Positions 1 through 9,160 of a stretch of DNA of 64,000 nucleotides are shown here, piece by piece. The stretch lies in NCBI RefSeq assembly GCF_900109265.1, contig NZ_FNZM01000003.1, positions 310,001 to 374,000 on the forward strand, written 5' to 3'. The notes under the pieces were generated by a model. The model saw nothing but the letters and a program-made list of their open reading frames with translations. It was not told the origin of the DNA and made no database searches. The position numbers were made by a program, and so were the translations under genes. This DNA is from Paraburkholderia tropica (GTDB taxonomy: Bacteria; Pseudomonadota; Gammaproteobacteria; Burkholderiales; Burkholderiaceae). Numbering within the stretch: the first letter of the stretch is position 1; each line of letters begins with the position of its first letter.

Positions 1-744
1 CCGGCGCGTACGTGGACGCCCGAAAACGCGGTCGGCATCGGCGGCGCGTATCTGTGCGTGTACGGCATGGAAGGCCCCGGCGGTTATCAGTTCGTCGGCC
101 GCACGGTGCAGATGTGGAATCGCTATCGCACCACGAAGGAATTCGAGGCGGGCAAACCGTGGCTGCTGCGTTTCTTCGACGAGATCCGCTTCTACGAAGT
201 GAGCGAGAGCGAACTCGCGCAGTGGCGCAGCGAATTCATTGCGGGGCGGCGCAGTCTGCACATCGAGGAATCGGTGTTCGACCTCGGCGAATACGAGCGT
301 TTTCTGCGCGACGAAGCCGCGTCGATTGCCGCGTTCAAAGCCACGCAACAAGCGGCGTTCGAAGCGGAACGCGAGCGCTGGCGCGAGGCGGGCCAGGCCG
401 AATACGTCGGCGAGCCGGGCGCGGAAGGCGGCGCGAATGCGCAGTCGCAAACCGAACTCGACGACGATTGCCGCGCGATTGGCGCGGACGTATCGGGCAG
501 CGTGTGGAAGCTGCTGGTCGCGCAAGGCGACGCCGTGGAGGAAGGCCAGGACGTGGCGATCCTCGAATCGATGAAGATGGAAGTGACGGTCGCCGCGCCC
601 GCGAGCGGCGTGATCGAAGCGCTCGCCTGCCAGGAAGGCGACGCCGTGACGGCGGGCCAGCGTTTGATGGCGATCCGCGTGAGCGCAACGACAACCGACA
701 GCACGACGACGAGCCCGAGCGGCGAGGAGGCCGCATGCCAATGA
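1..744 (+). CDS. Urea (or guanidine) carboxylase, C-terminal part
   Basis: Only the last 247 codons are in the window; the reading frame is open from base 1. The product is the C-terminal end of a biotin-dependent carboxylase of the urea amidolyase type, which carboxylates urea (or guanidine) to an allophanate-type product using ATP and bicarbonate. The visible part holds the end of the carboxyltransferase domain (GGYQFVGRT, MWNRYRTT) and a C-terminal biotinyl carrier domain with the ESMKME motif; the biotinylated Lys is encoded at 574-576. The stop TGA (742-744) overlaps the start of the allophanate hydrolase gene, so the two are translationally coupled. Recent work has reassigned many bacterial 'urea carboxylases' with this gene context to guanidine carboxylase. 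The deciding carboxyltransferase residues lie outside the window, so the substrate is open. Confidence 0.93.
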   Translation, partial: PARTWTPENAVGIGGAYLCVYGMEGPGGYQFVGRTVQMWNRYRTTKEFEAGKPWLLRFFDEIRFYEVSESELAQWRSEFIAGRRSLHIEESVFDLGEYERFLRDEAASIAAFKATQQAAFEAERERWREAGQAEYVGEPGAEGGANAQSQTELDDDCRAIGADVSGSVWKLLVAQGDAVEEGQDVAILESMKMEVTVAAPASGVIEALACQEGDAVTAGQRLMAIRVSATTTDSTTTSPSGEEAACQ

Positions 745-2564
745 ATCTGCTTTCCACGACACCGGACGCCGCCGGTCAGCCGATGACGATCGCCGCGTTG
801 CGCGCGCGTTATCTCGACGGCAGCCTCACGCCCGCGCAACTCGTCGATCGCATCGCGGCGCACACGGCGGGCGACGATCCGCATCGCATCTGGATTCGCG
901 CCCTCACGCGCGACGAGATGATGCGTTACGCCGATGCGCTCGCGAGCCGGGACCCGGCCACGCTGCCGCTCTACGGCATCCCGTTCGCGATCAAGGACAA
1001 CATCGATCTCGCGGGCGTGCCGACCACGGCAGGCTGTCCCGATTACGCTTACTTGCCGGAGAAAAGCGCACCCGTGGTCGAGCGTTTGATTGCGGCGGGC
1101 GCGATTCCGGTCGGCAAGACCAATCTCGATCAGTTCGCCACGGGCTTGTCGGGGCAGCGCTCGCCGTATGGCGCGTGCCGCAACGCGCTTGATCCCGAGT
1201 ATGCGTCGGGCGGATCGAGTTCGGGCTCGGCGGTCTCAGTGGCGATGGGCCTCGCCGCGTTCTCGCTGGGCACCGACACGGCCGGTTCGGGCCGCGTGCC
1301 GGCGGCGTTTCATGGTCTCGTCGGGCTCAAGCCGACCAAGGGCGTGCTGAGCACGCTGGGCGTGGTGCCCGCGTGCCGATCGCTCGATTGCGTGTCGATC
1401 TTCGCGCATACGGCGGACGACGCGCAGCGCGTGTTCGCAAGCGCGCATGGCGTGGCGCAGAACGATCCGTATGCGCGCGCGTGGCAGGGCGATCCGGGCG
1501 CGCACGCCGCGTTTAAGGGCTTGCGCCTTGGCGTGCCGCGTGCGTCGCAACGCGAATTCTATGGCGATGCGTCGTACGCGCAGGCCTTCGACGCCGCGCT
1601 CGACGCGCTGCGTGCAGCGGGCGCGCAACTCGTCGAGATCGACTTCGAGCCGTTTCTCGCCACGGCGCGGTTGCTTTACGAAGGGCCGTTCGTTGCCGAG
1701 CGACTCGCCGCGATTCGTCCGTTTTACGAAGCGCATCCCGACGCGCTGCATCCGGTCACACGCGCGATTATCGGCGGCGCGGCACGCTGGAGCGCCGCCG
1801 ATGCCTTCGCCGCGCAGGACACGCTCGCTGCGCTGCGGATGCAGGCCGAACGCGTGTGGCCTGAGATCGACGCCATCGTCACGCCGACTTCGCCGACCAC
1901 CTCCACGGTCGCGGAACTCGAAGCCGATCCGATCGGCGTGAATGCACGCTTCGGCTATTACACGAACTTCGTGAATCTGCTCGATCTCTCCGCGCTGGCG
2001 GTGCCGGCGGGGCGCTGCGAAAGCGGCGCGCACGCGGGCAAACCGTTCGGCATCACCTTCGTCGGCCGCGCGCACGAAGACGCGAAGCTGCTCGATATCG
2101 CGCGTACGTGGCTGGGCGAAGCGGCGTCGAATGCCACGGTGACGTCGGCCGCGCCTGCAACGGTGCGCGTGGCCGTGGTCGGCGCGCATCTGAGTGGCGA
2201 ACCGTTGAACGCACAGTTGACGTCGCGCGCCGCGAAGCTCGTTGCCGCGACCACGACATCGAAACACTATCGCCTTTATGCGTTGCCGAAAGCCGCTTCA
2301 CAAGGCATCGAAAAGCCAGGCCTCGTGCGCGTGGCGCAAGACGGCCACGCAATCGAAGTCGAAGTCTGGGAGATGCCCGTCGAGCACTACGGTTCGTTCG
2401 TCGCGCTGATCCCGTCGCCGCTGGGCATCGGCATGCTCGAACTCGCAAATGGTGGCTTCGTGCAGGGCTTTTTGTGCGAGCGTCTCGCGCTCGACGGCGC
2501 GGAGGATATCAGCGCGTTTGGCGGCTGGCGCGCGTATCGACGCAGCGCGGCGCAACTGGCCTGA
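735..2564 (+). CDS. atzF: Allophanate hydrolase
   Basis: 609 aa from ATG 735; ATG 741 is an alternative that overlaps the upstream stop as ATGA. The enzyme hydrolyses allophanate to ammonia and CO2, completing the ATP-dependent urea/guanidine route. The N-terminal two thirds is an amidase-signature domain with the Ser-cisSer-Lys triad visible: Lys in AIKDN (about residue 86), the GGSSSGSA glycine-serine stretch (about 158-165) and the nucleophile loop TDTAGSGRVPA (about 180). The last ~150 residues (VRVAVVGAHLSGEPLN onward to FGGWRAYR) match the separate C-terminal domain of AtzF. The open frame extends far upstream to base 12, but that part is antisense/shadow of the carboxylase. It is followed by an ABC transporter on the same strand. 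Confidence 0.95.
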   Translation: MPMNLLSTTPDAAGQPMTIAALRARYLDGSLTPAQLVDRIAAHTAGDDPHRIWIRALTRDEMMRYADALASRDPATLPLYGIPFAIKDNIDLAGVPTTAGCPDYAYLPEKSAPVVERLIAAGAIPVGKTNLDQFATGLSGQRSPYGACRNALDPEYASGGSSSGSAVSVAMGLAAFSLGTDTAGSGRVPAAFHGLVGLKPTKGVLSTLGVVPACRSLDCVSIFAHTADDAQRVFASAHGVAQNDPYARAWQGDPGAHAAFKGLRLGVPRASQREFYGDASYAQAFDAALDALRAAGAQLVEIDFEPFLATARLLYEGPFVAERLAAIRPFYEAHPDALHPVTRAIIGGAARWSAADAFAAQDTLAALRMQAERVWPEIDAIVTPTSPTTSTVAELEADPIGVNARFGYYTNFVNLLDLSALAVPAGRCESGAHAGKPFGITFVGRAHEDAKLLDIARTWLGEAASNATVTSAAPATVRVAVVGAHLSGEPLNAQLTSRAAKLVAATTTSKHYRLYALPKAASQGIEKPGLVRVAQDGHAIEVEVWEMPVEHYGSFVALIPSPLGIGMLELANGGFVQGFLCERLALDGAEDISAFGGWRAYRRSAAQLA

Positions 2565-2638
2565 ACCCGCTTCGTTTCCACCGACAACGACATCATCAAC
2601 CGAACCCACGCTGCACTTTTTACACCTGGAGAACCGCA

Positions 2639-3637
2639 ATGAAGACCAAGCACTTCACGTTCGCACGCATCGCGTCGGGGCTCGCGCTCGCGGCGGGCCT
2701 TTTCGCCGCCGGTGCGCAAGCCGCGAACGCCGCGCCGCTGCGCATCGGCTATAGCGACTGGCCGGGCTGGGTCGCCTGGCAGGTCGCGATCGACAAGGGC
2801 TGGCTCAAGGAAGCGGGCCTCGACGTCAAGTTCGACTGGTTCGACTACGCCGCGTCGATGGATGCATTCGCGGCCAACAAGCTCGACGCGGTGCTCGTGA
2901 CCAACGGCGACGCGCTCACGATGGGCGCGAACGGCGCGAAGAACGTGATGGCGCTCATCACCGATTATTCGAACGGCAACGACATGGTCATCGCGAAGCC
3001 GCCCGCGCGCAAGATTCAGGACCTCAAGGGCAAGAAGATCGGCGTGGAATTCGGCGTGGTCGATCACCTGCTGCTGCTCGACGCGCTGCAACGCGCGGGC
3101 ATGAAGGAGAGCGATGTGACGCTCGTGAATGCGAAGACGACCGAGACGCCGCAGGTGCTCGCATCGTCGGATGTGGCGGCGATCGCGGCCTGGCAGCCGA
3201 ACGCGGGCGAAGCGCAGCGCGCGGTGCCGGGCGCGCGTCCGGTGTTCACGTCCGCCGACGAACCGGGCCTGATCTACGACGTGCTGGCGGTGAATCCGGT
3301 GAGCCTCGCCGCGCACAAGGCCGACTACGCGAAGCTCGCGAAGGTCTGGTATCGCGTGGTGCATTACATCGAAGATCCGGCCACGCAGGGCGACGCCGTG
3401 AAGATCATGTCGGCGCGCGTGGGCCTCACGCCTGCGCAATATCTGCCTCTGCTCAAGGGCACGAAGCTGCTCACGCTGCCCGAAGCGCAACAGGCTTATG
3501 TGAACGCCGACGGCTTCAAGTCGCTGTACGGTTCGAGCCGCGCGGCCGATGCGTTCAACGTGAAGTATCAGGTCTACAAGGCGCCGCAGGACGTGAGCGC
3601 CTATGTCGATCCGTCGCTCACGAGCAGCCTGAAATAA
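2639..3637 (+). CDS. ABC transporter substrate-binding protein, urea-carboxylase-associated
   Basis: 332 aa. An ATG with a GGAGAA ribosome-binding site starts a classical signal peptide: Lys-rich n-region, hydrophobic stretch LASGLALAAGLFAAGA-like, cleavage near AQAANA. The mature protein begins PLRIGYSDWPGWVAWQVA and belongs to the NMT1/TauA/SsuA periplasmic-binding fold. The family found beside urea carboxylase genes is annotated as a urea-carboxylase-region solute-binding protein. It should bind the nitrogen compound feeding the upstream carboxylase (urea, guanidine or a relative) in the periplasm and hand it to the permease at 3717. The gap to atzF is 74 bp with no obvious terminator, so one operon is likely. 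Substrate identity is inference. Confidence 0.88.
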   Translation: MKTKHFTFARIASGLALAAGLFAAGAQAANAAPLRIGYSDWPGWVAWQVAIDKGWLKEAGLDVKFDWFDYAASMDAFAANKLDAVLVTNGDALTMGANGAKNVMALITDYSNGNDMVIAKPPARKIQDLKGKKIGVEFGVVDHLLLLDALQRAGMKESDVTLVNAKTTETPQVLASSDVAAIAAWQPNAGEAQRAVPGARPVFTSADEPGLIYDVLAVNPVSLAAHKADYAKLAKVWYRVVHYIEDPATQGDAVKIMSARVGLTPAQYLPLLKGTKLLTLPEAQQAYVNADGFKSLYGSSRAADAFNVKYQVYKAPQDVSAYVDPSLTSSLK

Positions 3638-3716
3638 GCGGCTGAAATAAGCGCTTGAAATAAAGCGCGCAAGCGTATTGGCGCGTGACAACCCGCCCCA
3701 CCAGCAGGAGAGATTC

Positions 3717-4688
3717 ATGGCAGAGATCAGCCAGACCGGAGTGTTTGCAGTGCGCCGCGAGCTGACGCCGCGCGGCAAATGGATGTTGGGACTCGGCTCG
3801 TTTCTGCTGCCGCTGCTGGTGTGGTGCGTGGTGAGTTACGCGCCTTTCGTCTGGCATCCGCAGATGTTGATTACGCAGCCCGGCAGCGTCGATTATTTTC
3901 AGCCGGGTATGCGGGTCGACAAGGCAATTTTCGCCGATGAACTGACGCACGCGCGCGAAGCGCACACAGCGCTGCCGACGGGCGTGCCCGCCAATCCCGT
4001 GTATCTGCCCGCGCCGCATGAAGTGCTGCGTGCGTTCTATACCGCGTTCACGACGCCACCCGCTTCGGCGGACGGCGTGTGGCTGCATCAGAGTTTGTGG
4101 CACAGCATCCAGATTATTTTCTGGGGCTTTCTCGTCTCTTCGCTGATCGGCGTGCCGGTCGGCATCGTGTGCGGCACGTATAGCGTGCTCGCGCGCTTGC
4201 AGGAACCGTTCTTCGAGTTCTTCCGCTATTTGCCCGCGCCCGCATTCGGCGCGCTGATGGTGGCCGTGCTCGGCATTTACGATGCGCCGAAGATCGCCAT
4301 TATCGTGATCGGCACGCTGTTCCAGCAGGTGCTGATCATTGCGAACACCACGCGCAAGCTCGAATTCGGCCTGCTCGAAGCGGCCATGACGCTCGGCACG
4401 TCGCGTCTGAAACTGCTCACGCATGTGGTGGTGCCGGGCATTTTGCCGGACCTGTATCGCGATCAACGCATTCTGCTCGGCTGGGCGTGGACTTATCTGA
4501 TCGTGGCGGAACTCGTGGGCACGAGTTCGGGCATCACGTGGTACATCACGCAGCAGGCGCGTTACCAGCATTTCGACAACGTCTATGCCGCGATCATGAT
4601 GATCGGCATCATCGGGCTTGGCACCGACATCGTGCTCGCGTTCCTCGGACGCAAGCTGTTTCCGTGGGACCGCACGCTGAAGGCCTGA
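3717..4688 (+). CDS. ABC transporter permease, urea-carboxylase-associated
   Basis: 323 aa inner-membrane permease of the SsuC/TauC (BPD_transp_1) type. The start is the ATG at 3717 with CAGGAGAG just upstream. There is a first membrane segment (about residues 20-45), then an unusually long ~80-residue periplasmic stretch before the main transmembrane bundle (from about 125). The cytoplasmic EAA loop is [14 protein letters not shown]...PGILPDLY, which docks the ATPase. The long N-terminal insertion is typical of the urea-carboxylase-associated permeases compared with SsuC (about 260 aa). It is the partner of the binding protein upstream and the ATPase 83 bp downstream. Confidence 0.9.
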   Translation: MAEISQTGVFAVRRELTPRGKWMLGLGSFLLPLLVWCVVSYAPFVWHPQMLITQPGSVDYFQPGMRVDKAIFADELTHAREAHTALPTGVPANPVYLPAPHEVLRAFYTAFTTPPASADGVWLHQSLWHSIQIIFWGFLVSSLIGVPVGIVCGTYSVLARLQEPFFEFFRYLPAPAFGALMVAVLGIYDAPKIAIIVIGTLFQQVLIIANTTRKLEFGLLEAAMTLGTSRLKLLTHVVVPGILPDLYRDQRILLGWAWTYLIVAELVGTSSGITWYITQQARYQHFDNVYAAIMMIGIIGLGTDIVLAFLGRKLFPWDRTLKA

Positions 4689-4771
4689 TTTTCCAGGCTG
4701 ACAGTTTCCAGGCTCACAGCACCGCACACCGTTCGCGCACGCGTCGCGTTTTCACATCACAGGACGTCGCC

Positions 4772-5686
4772 ATGTTCAATCCGCAGCCCGTTCCCGACTA
4801 TCTCCTGCAATCCGAGGCCGTGCGCGAGCGTTTCGCGCGCCTGAAGGCACGCGAGCCGATTCTCGAAGTGCGCAATCTCACCAAGCGTTTTTCGACGCCG
4901 CAAGGCGAGCACACCGCGCTGTCCAACGTCAGCTTCACCACGCACAGGCGCGAATTCGTCTGCGTGATCGGGCCGTCGGGTTGCGGCAAGTCCACGCTGA
5001 TCCGTATGCTCGCGGGTCTCGAAACGCAGACCTCGGGCGAAGTGCGCGTGAACGGCAAGGCCGTTCGCGGACCGGGCGCCGATCGCGGCATGGTGTTTCA
5101 GGGCTACACGCTGTTTCCCTGGCTGACCGTGAAGAAGAACGTGATGTTCGGACTCCGTATGAATGGTCAGGGCGCGGCGCAGGCGGAGCGCGAAGCGTTG
5201 CAATGGCTCGATCTCGTGGGGCTGGAGAAGTTCGCCAATGCGTATCCGCACCAGCTTTCCGGCGGCATGAAGCAGCGCGTGGCGATTGCGCGGGCGCTCG
5301 CGAACCGGCCCGGCATCCTGCTGATGGACGAGCCGTTCGGTGCGCTCGATGCGCAGACGCGCGCGAAGATGCAGGCGCATCTGCTCGATATCTGGCGCAA
5401 TGTCGACATCACGATTTTCTTTATCACGCACGATCTGGACGAAGCGATTTTTCTCGCCGATCGCATTCTGGTGCTCAAGGCGAATCCAGGCGAAGTGCAG
5501 GAGCTGATCGAGGTGCCGGTGCCGCGTCCGCGCAGCTATGCGCAGTTCACGTCCCCGGAATTTCTCGCGACGCGCGCGCGGCTCGACGCGCTGATTCATC
5601 CGCCCGCGCAAGCCGAATCCGACGACGACGCGAGCGTGAAGCCGCACATGATCCGTCTCACCGATATTCACGACTCGGTCGAATAA
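4772..5686 (+). CDS. ABC transporter ATP-binding protein, urea-carboxylase-associated
   Basis: 304 aa cytoplasmic ATPase energising the preceding permease. All nucleotide-binding motifs are present: Walker [10 protein letters not shown] (about residue 70), Q-loop [10 protein letters not shown], signature LSGGMKQR, Walker B ILLMDEP, D-loop FGALDAQTR and switch His ITHDLDEA. It carries a ~25-residue N-terminal extension ([21 protein letters not shown]) before the usual ABC start, as is common in this subgroup. Its 3' end overlaps the convergent LacI-type regulator by 19 bp (5668-5686), so no terminator separates them. Confidence 0.93.
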   Translation: MFNPQPVPDYLLQSEAVRERFARLKAREPILEVRNLTKRFSTPQGEHTALSNVSFTTHRREFVCVIGPSGCGKSTLIRMLAGLETQTSGEVRVNGKAVRGPGADRGMVFQGYTLFPWLTVKKNVMFGLRMNGQGAAQAEREALQWLDLVGLEKFANAYPHQLSGGMKQRVAIARALANRPGILLMDEPFGALDAQTRAKMQAHLLDIWRNVDITIFFITHDLDEAIFLADRILVLKANPGEVQELIEVPVPRPRSYAQFTSPEFLATRARLDALIHPPAQAESDDDASVKPHMIRLTDIHDSVE

Positions 5687-6768
5687 GCGGTCGAATAACC
5701 GAGCCGCGCCATGACCGACGCCGGAATGTTTTCCGGCGTCACGACCACGACCGACGAAGACGTCGACACAGCCGAAGCCGGCAGCAGCTTGTGAAACGCC
5801 ATGACGTGATGGCAGGCCGCGCGCAGATCCTGCCGTAATTCATGATGCAGAACGGCGTGAATCTGGCCATCGCGCAGCAGACGCACGTTGTCGCGGTCGA
5901 GATCGTGGCCGATGAAGCAGACCGGATGTTGTTTCCGCTCCGGTTGTCGTTTCGGTTGCCGTTGCGCGAGCGCGCGCAGGATTGCGGGATTGCCGCCGCC
6001 CATCGAATAGACCGCGGCGATTTCGCCATGCTGCGCAAGCGCCGCGTGCACGCGCGCTTCGGTGGGCGCGTCGAGTCCGTGCCCGCCGCTCGCATCGACG
6101 ATCTCCAGATGCGGATAGCGCGCCTCCAGCGCGTGGCGAAAGCCGATTTCGCGTTCTTCCTCGCCGCGAAAGCGTTCGTCGCTCATCGTGACGAGCACGC
6201 GGCCCCGCTGTGCGCGCGTCCATTGCCCGATGAGATACGCCGCCGTCGCGCCCGCCACGCGATTGTCCAGACCCGCATAGGCCACGCGGCCCGAATCGGG
6301 CAGATCGGTGAAGAGCGTAATGACCGGAATGCCGCGCTGTTGCAGCTCGCCGATGGCGGCCGCAATGGCGGGCACGTCGCGCGCCTTGAGCAGCACGCCG
6401 TGACTGCCGCGCCGCGCAATCGCCGCGAGCGTGGCCACGACTTCTTCGGTGCCGATGGTCTCGCGCAGATCGAAGCGCGGCCGGAACACGGCGGGATGCA
6501 GGCCGGGCAATTCGGCGTCGAGCGCGTCGCGGATCTCGTTCGCGAAACGCGCGGGCGCTTCGACCACCACATCGACGACGAGCTTGCGGCCCGTGCGCGC
6601 CATCTGCAATTGCTGATCTTCCAGCTCGCGTATGGCCTGCTCGACGCGCCGCCGCGTATGGTCGCGCACATGCGCGCGGCCGTTGAGCACGCGATCGACG
6701 GTGGCCGGGCCAACGCCGGCCTGAAGCGCGATCTCCTTGACCAGAAAGCGGTGCGCCACGAACCTCAC
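5668..6768 (-). CDS. LacI-family transcriptional regulator with sugar-binding-protein-like domain
   Basis: 366 aa. The N-terminus ([36 protein letters not shown]) is a LacI-type helix-turn-helix with hinge. Residues about 65-340 form a periplasmic-binding-protein-like sensor domain ([57 protein letters not shown]). Regulators with the VDRVLN recognition helix often control sugar or polyol catabolism, but the effector cannot be read from sequence. It is divergent from the phytanoyl-CoA-dioxygenase-like gene at 6866 (97-bp gap), the likeliest target. Its tail overlaps the upstream ABC ATPase gene. ATG at 6768 is used; the next Met in frame would remove the helix-turn-helix. Confidence 0.88.
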   Translation of the reverse strand: MRFVAHRFLVKEIALQAGVGPATVDRVLNGRAHVRDHTRRRVEQAIRELEDQQLQMARTGRKLVVDVVVEAPARFANEIRDALDAELPGLHPAVFRPRFDLRETIGTEEVVATLAAIARRGSHGVLLKARDVPAIAAAIGELQQRGIPVITLFTDLPDSGRVAYAGLDNRVAGATAAYLIGQWTRAQRGRVLVTMSDERFRGEEEREIGFRHALEARYPHLEIVDASGGHGLDAPTEARVHAALAQHGEIAAVYSMGGGNPAILRALAQRQPKRQPERKQHPVCFIGHDLDRDNVRLLRDGQIHAVLHHELRQDLRAACHHVMAFHKLLPASAVSTSSSVVVVTPENIPASVMARLGYSTAYSTES

Positions 6769-6865
6769 CTCGGTCTTGATGGTTTTTTGATGGATTCATG
6801 ATAGCCCAGCGCCGCCGCGAGCCGCTATGCTGGGTTTCATCACGATAAAAGCCGCAGGAGACGCG

Positions 6866-8071
6866 ATGAATCACCGAGGCATCGAAATGGCCGCGCAGGC
6901 GGTGCAAACGGCGCACGCCTACACGGAGCAGGCGTGCTCGCTGGAGGAATTCGCCGCGCTGATCGAACAGCCGGCACACGTCCCCCGTTTCACGAGCGAG
7001 ATTCAGCAGAAGATTCCGCTCTACGATTGCGCGGCGCTGGCGGCCAGTCTCGCCGATCCAGCGCGCCGCGCCGCGTTGCTGGCCGAGTGGGCGCAGGTGC
7101 TCGACGCAGGCGCGGGCGTGTTCGTGTTGCGCGGCGCGTATGTCGATCCCGCGCCCGTCGATGCCGCGACCGCCGTGTTCGAGACGATCATCGCGAGCGA
7201 GCGCACGCAAGGCATTGGTGCGGGCGATCACTTCGCGAAGGCGGGCGCGAACGACCGCATCTGGAATGCGCAGGAGAAACTCTGCGTGCGCGCGCCCGAA
7301 GTATTTGCGTGCTATTTCGCCAATCCGGTGCTCGCGGCGGCTTCCGAAGCGTGGCTCGGGCCGGGTTATCAGATGACGTCGCAGGTCAACGTCGTGCGTC
7401 CGGGCGGCGAAGCGCAGCGCGCGCATCGCGACTATCACCTCGGTTTTTTGAGCGTGGAGGAGGCGCAGCGTTTTCCGGCGCACGTGCATCGCGTATCGGC
7501 GTATCTCACGTTGCAGGGCGCGGTGGCGCACAGCGACATGCCGGTCGAAAGCGGGCCGACCAGGCTGCTGCCGCATTCGCAACGTTACGCGCCCGGTTAT
7601 GTCGCGTGGCGGCGGGAGGATTTTCGCGCGTATTTCGAGGCGCATTGCGTGCAGTTGCCGCTTGCGAAAGGCGACGCGCTGTTTTTCAACCCGGCGCTTT
7701 TTCACGCGGCGGGCGCGAATCGCACCGCCGACGTGCAGCGCATGGCCAATCTGTTGCAGGTGTCGTCGCCGTTCGGGCGCGCGATGGAAACGGTGAACCG
7801 GCGACGCATGAGCGAAGCGGTGTTTCCCGTGTTGCGCGAGGCGCGAGCGAGCGGCGCGTGGTCGGCGGCGGAAATCGAAGCGGTGATCGCGTCGTGCGCC
7901 GAGGGCTATCCGTTTCCCACCGATCTCGACCGCGACCCGCCGTTGGGCGGACTCGCGCCGCCGAGCCAGCAAGCTATCGTGCGTCAGGCACTCAAGGAAA
8001 ACTGGACCGACGCCGCGCTTCGTGACGCGTTGCGCGCTTACGATGCGAAGCGCGGCATGGTGGAAGATTAA
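6866..8071 (+). CDS. Phytanoyl-CoA dioxygenase (PhyH) family protein
   Basis: 401 aa from ATG 6866, chosen for the CAGGAG site at 6855-6860; an in-frame codon at 6827 lacks one. The fold is a Fe(II)/2-oxoglutarate-dependent dioxygenase of the PhyH family. A metal-binding HxD is visible as HRDYHLGF (about residue 190), with the distal His probably in LFHAAGANR and an Arg nearby for 2-oxoglutarate. The surroundings (PVESGPTRLLPHSQRY and KGDALFFNPALFHAAG) match the conserved double-stranded beta-helix core. The protein is longer than typical PhyH members (~280-300 aa). Its substrate is unknown; the divergent LacI regulator suggests an inducible small-molecule hydroxylation. It converges on the LysR gene ending at 8090, 18 bp away. 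Confidence 0.82.
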   Translation: MNHRGIEMAAQAVQTAHAYTEQACSLEEFAALIEQPAHVPRFTSEIQQKIPLYDCAALAASLADPARRAALLAEWAQVLDAGAGVFVLRGAYVDPAPVDAATAVFETIIASERTQGIGAGDHFAKAGANDRIWNAQEKLCVRAPEVFACYFANPVLAAASEAWLGPGYQMTSQVNVVRPGGEAQRAHRDYHLGFLSVEEAQRFPAHVHRVSAYLTLQGAVAHSDMPVESGPTRLLPHSQRYAPGYVAWRREDFRAYFEAHCVQLPLAKGDALFFNPALFHAAGANRTADVQRMANLLQVSSPFGRAMETVNRRRMSEAVFPVLREARASGAWSAAEIEAVIASCAEGYPFPTDLDRDPPLGGLAPPSQQAIVRQALKENWTDAALRDALRAYDAKRGMVED

Positions 8072-8089
8072 CCGCGGGACATTAACGCC

Positions 8090-8998
8090 TCAACGAAACG
8101 CCCGCATCTGCGAAGTCATCAATTGCAGCATCTTGTTGGCGGCGACCGAGAGTTTGCGGCCCACGCGCGTGACCATATGCGCTTCGGCGTTCTCCAGAAT
8201 CGGATGCGCGATGTCGATCGCGAACAGTTCCTTCGCCTGCAATTCGGCGGCCACTGCGAATGACGGCATCACCGCGACGCCCAAACCCGAGCGCACGAAT
8301 TCCTTCAGGATGGCGAACGAATTGGTTGTGACCGTGGGCGCGAGCTTGACGCGTTCCGCGTATTCGACGGCTTCGAGCATTTGCCGCGTGCCATAGGACG
8401 GATGCGTGGCGGCCAGCGGATACGCCGCAATCTGCTGCACCGTGAGCACCTTGTGCGTGCGGCGCGGAAAATCCGGCCCGACGATCGCCATCATCGGCTG
8501 CCGCTTCGAGGCGCGCGAGACGAGCTTGGGCTCGGCGGGCGGATTGTAGACGAGGCCGATTTCGCCTTCGTCGTTCGAAATCTTGCGGATCACGTCATTG
8601 GTGCCGCCCACGTCCAGATTCACGCGGATGCCCGGAAACTGGCGGCAGAACTGCTGCATCGGTCCGGCGAGCAGGTCGGAGACGAAGCCTTCGCCCAGCA
8701 CCACGTTCACTTGCCCAGTTTTCATGCCGCGCAATTCTTCGAGCCGCGAGAGCAGGTCGTCGCGGTGCGCGAGCTGCTCGCGGAAATATTCGATCACGCA
8801 GCGCCCGGCCTCGGTGGGCGTGACGCCGCGCGCGTGGCGCTCGATCAGCGCAGCGTCCAGTTCCTGCTCCAGCAGGCCGATCTGGCGGCTCACGGCGGAC
8901 GGCGCCACGTCCAGCCAGTCGGCGGCCGCGCGGATCGTGCCGCAGCGCACGGCCTCGTAAAAATAGACGATCCGGCTGTCGGTCAGGGTGTCGCTCAT
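8090..8998 (-). CDS. LysR-family transcriptional regulator
   Basis: 302 aa. The N-terminal winged helix-turn-helix is clear (GTIRAAADWLDVAPSAVSRQIGLLEQELDAALIER) and is followed by a LysR substrate-binding domain (residues ~95-295, e.g. LGVAVMPSFAV). It is divergent from the dehydrogenase/aldehyde dehydrogenase/DUF3100/M20 operon starting at 9161. The 162-bp intergenic region carries two palindromes (see 9030-9060), which are credible operators for this regulator. It probably acts as activator and autorepressor, as LysR proteins usually do. Confidence 0.92.
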   Translation of the reverse strand: MSDTLTDSRIVYFYEAVRCGTIRAAADWLDVAPSAVSRQIGLLEQELDAALIERHARGVTPTEAGRCVIEYFREQLAHRDDLLSRLEELRGMKTGQVNVVLGEGFVSDLLAGPMQQFCRQFPGIRVNLDVGGTNDVIRKISNDEGEIGLVYNPPAEPKLVSRASKRQPMMAIVGPDFPRRTHKVLTVQQIAAYPLAATHPSYGTRQMLEAVEYAERVKLAPTVTTNSFAILKEFVRSGLGVAVMPSFAVAAELQAKELFAIDIAHPILENAEAHMVTRVGRKLSVAANKMLQLMTSQMRAFR

Positions 8999-9029
8999 CG
9001 TCGTGCTCGGGGTAAAGGATCGGGCGAGT

Positions 9030-9060
9030 GTTCTAAAAATTAGAACAAAACCAATATTGG
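9030..9060. promoter_or_regulatory. Paired palindromes between LysR gene and DUF3100 operon
   Basis: GTTCTAA-AAA-TTAGAAC at 9030-9046 is a perfect inverted repeat containing a T-N11-A core (9032-9044), the LysR-box pattern. Four bases on, CCAATATTGG at 9051-9060 is a second perfect palindrome. Both are AT-rich islands in otherwise GC-rich DNA and sit 31-62 bp from the LysR start and about 100 bp from the operon start. They are most likely the recognition and activation sites of the LysR regulator. Confidence 0.75.
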
Positions 9061-9160
9061 ATGAGATTGATTATACGGCTCGCGTCGCCGAACATGAGGT
9101 CAATCGAGCGCCGGCGGGGCTTTGCCGCCGGCCGAACCAAGGGTTTTTCTGGAGACGCGC

